Shown here: positions 63,804 through 64,000 of the stretch, piece by piece | How the letters are laid out: each line of letters starts with the position of its first letter | Numbering within the stretch: position 1 is the first letter of the stretch | Assembly: GCA_963850915.1 (NCBI GenBank) | Contig: CAWKND010000005.1 | Span: 868,001 to 932,000, forward strand | Reading direction: 5' to 3' | Origin: CAVTWH01 sp963850915 | Lineage (GTDB): Bacteria; Actinomycetota; Actinomycetes; Mycobacteriales; Micromonosporaceae | Length of the DNA: 64,000 bases | Translations under genes and position numbers: made by a program | Notes under the pieces: model-generated | The model's database searches: none | Seen by the model: only the letters and a program-made list of their open reading frames with translations | What the model was told of the DNA's origin: nothing

Positions 63804-64000
63804 GGTGTCACTCCCTTGCGAGCTGTCACGGCGCTGATGGGTCCGGCCAGGGTGGGCACGGGCGGGACCCGACTGGTGTCAGGTGGCGGCGGTACCTTGA
63901 TGGCCGGCGGCGCGGGGCGCGGGCGGCAACGGGTACGCCGGGCAGGTCCTCAGGACAGCATGCGGTGAGGTTAGCAGCCACCGGCCGGCCGCCGCACCAG
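63804..64000. other. Right-end intergenic sequence, no gene seen
   Basis: The last 197 bases hold the probable promoter of the 63803 gene and no other feature I can support; a neighbouring gene may begin beyond the window edge. Confidence 0.4.

Overview
The window is about 70% G+C, has GTG/TTG/CTG starts alongside ATG, Shine-Dalgarno sites of GGAGG type, and gene families typical of filamentous actinobacteria: XRE-DUF5753/DUF397 pairs, ECF41 sigma factor, a TIGR03086 protein, ArpA-like TetR, PAC2 protein, GT39/GT2/GtrA cluster, trehalose synthase. The palindrome GTAC (especially GGTACC) is strikingly enriched. Together this suggests an actinomycete chromosome, most likely Micromonosporaceae; the family assignment is inference. 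There is no rRNA, tRNA, CRISPR array or recognisable insertion sequence.

Layout. 0-13 kb: 5' part of an HrpA-type helicase, a TetR regulator, an XRE-DUF5753/DUF397 pair, an amidohydrolase, membrane proteins, a secreted HAD phosphatase, an epimerase-ECF41 sigma unit, an Old Yellow Enzyme and a small kinase-like protein. 13-22.5 kb: HelD-like RNA-polymerase helicase, an orphan ParA with a partner, the pgi-gnd operon, a PAC2 protein, and a TetR facing a class IV aminotransferase. 22.5-33.4 kb: an exported DUF1800-DUF1501 pair, an SGNH esterase, then a Rieske oxygenase coupled to a CodA-like deaminase that converges on an NCS1 permease (the most interesting module), then YjbR and PIG-L proteins. 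33.4-41.7 kb: a two-component system followed by GT39, GT2-GtrA and GT39 genes, one of which has lost its middle. 42.9-52.2 kb: ohr-ohrR, a dienelactone hydrolase, a methyltransferase, a DMT transporter, a KipA-KipI carboxyltransferase and trehalose synthase; most of these larger genes are broken by single-base frameshifts, often several per gene. 52.6-64 kb: MFS exporter, small membrane proteins, acyltransferase, Ser/Thr kinase, beta-lactamase-like protein, two MarR regulators, glyoxalase, a uridine-kinase-like protein with an aldo/keto reductase, and a Lys/Ala-rich protein.

How genes work together. gnd and pgi serve central carbon metabolism and end at a strong hairpin. Rieske, deaminase and permease probably form an uptake and catabolic module for a modified cytosine: the deaminase carries Ser where E. 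coli CodA has the discriminating Asp314, a feature of known 5-methylcytosine deaminases. The two-component system probably controls the downstream lipid-linked sugar transferases. OhrR probably represses ohr. Intergenic spaces hold several hairpin terminators and a recurring class of 16-17 bp (or 32 bp) tandem repeats.
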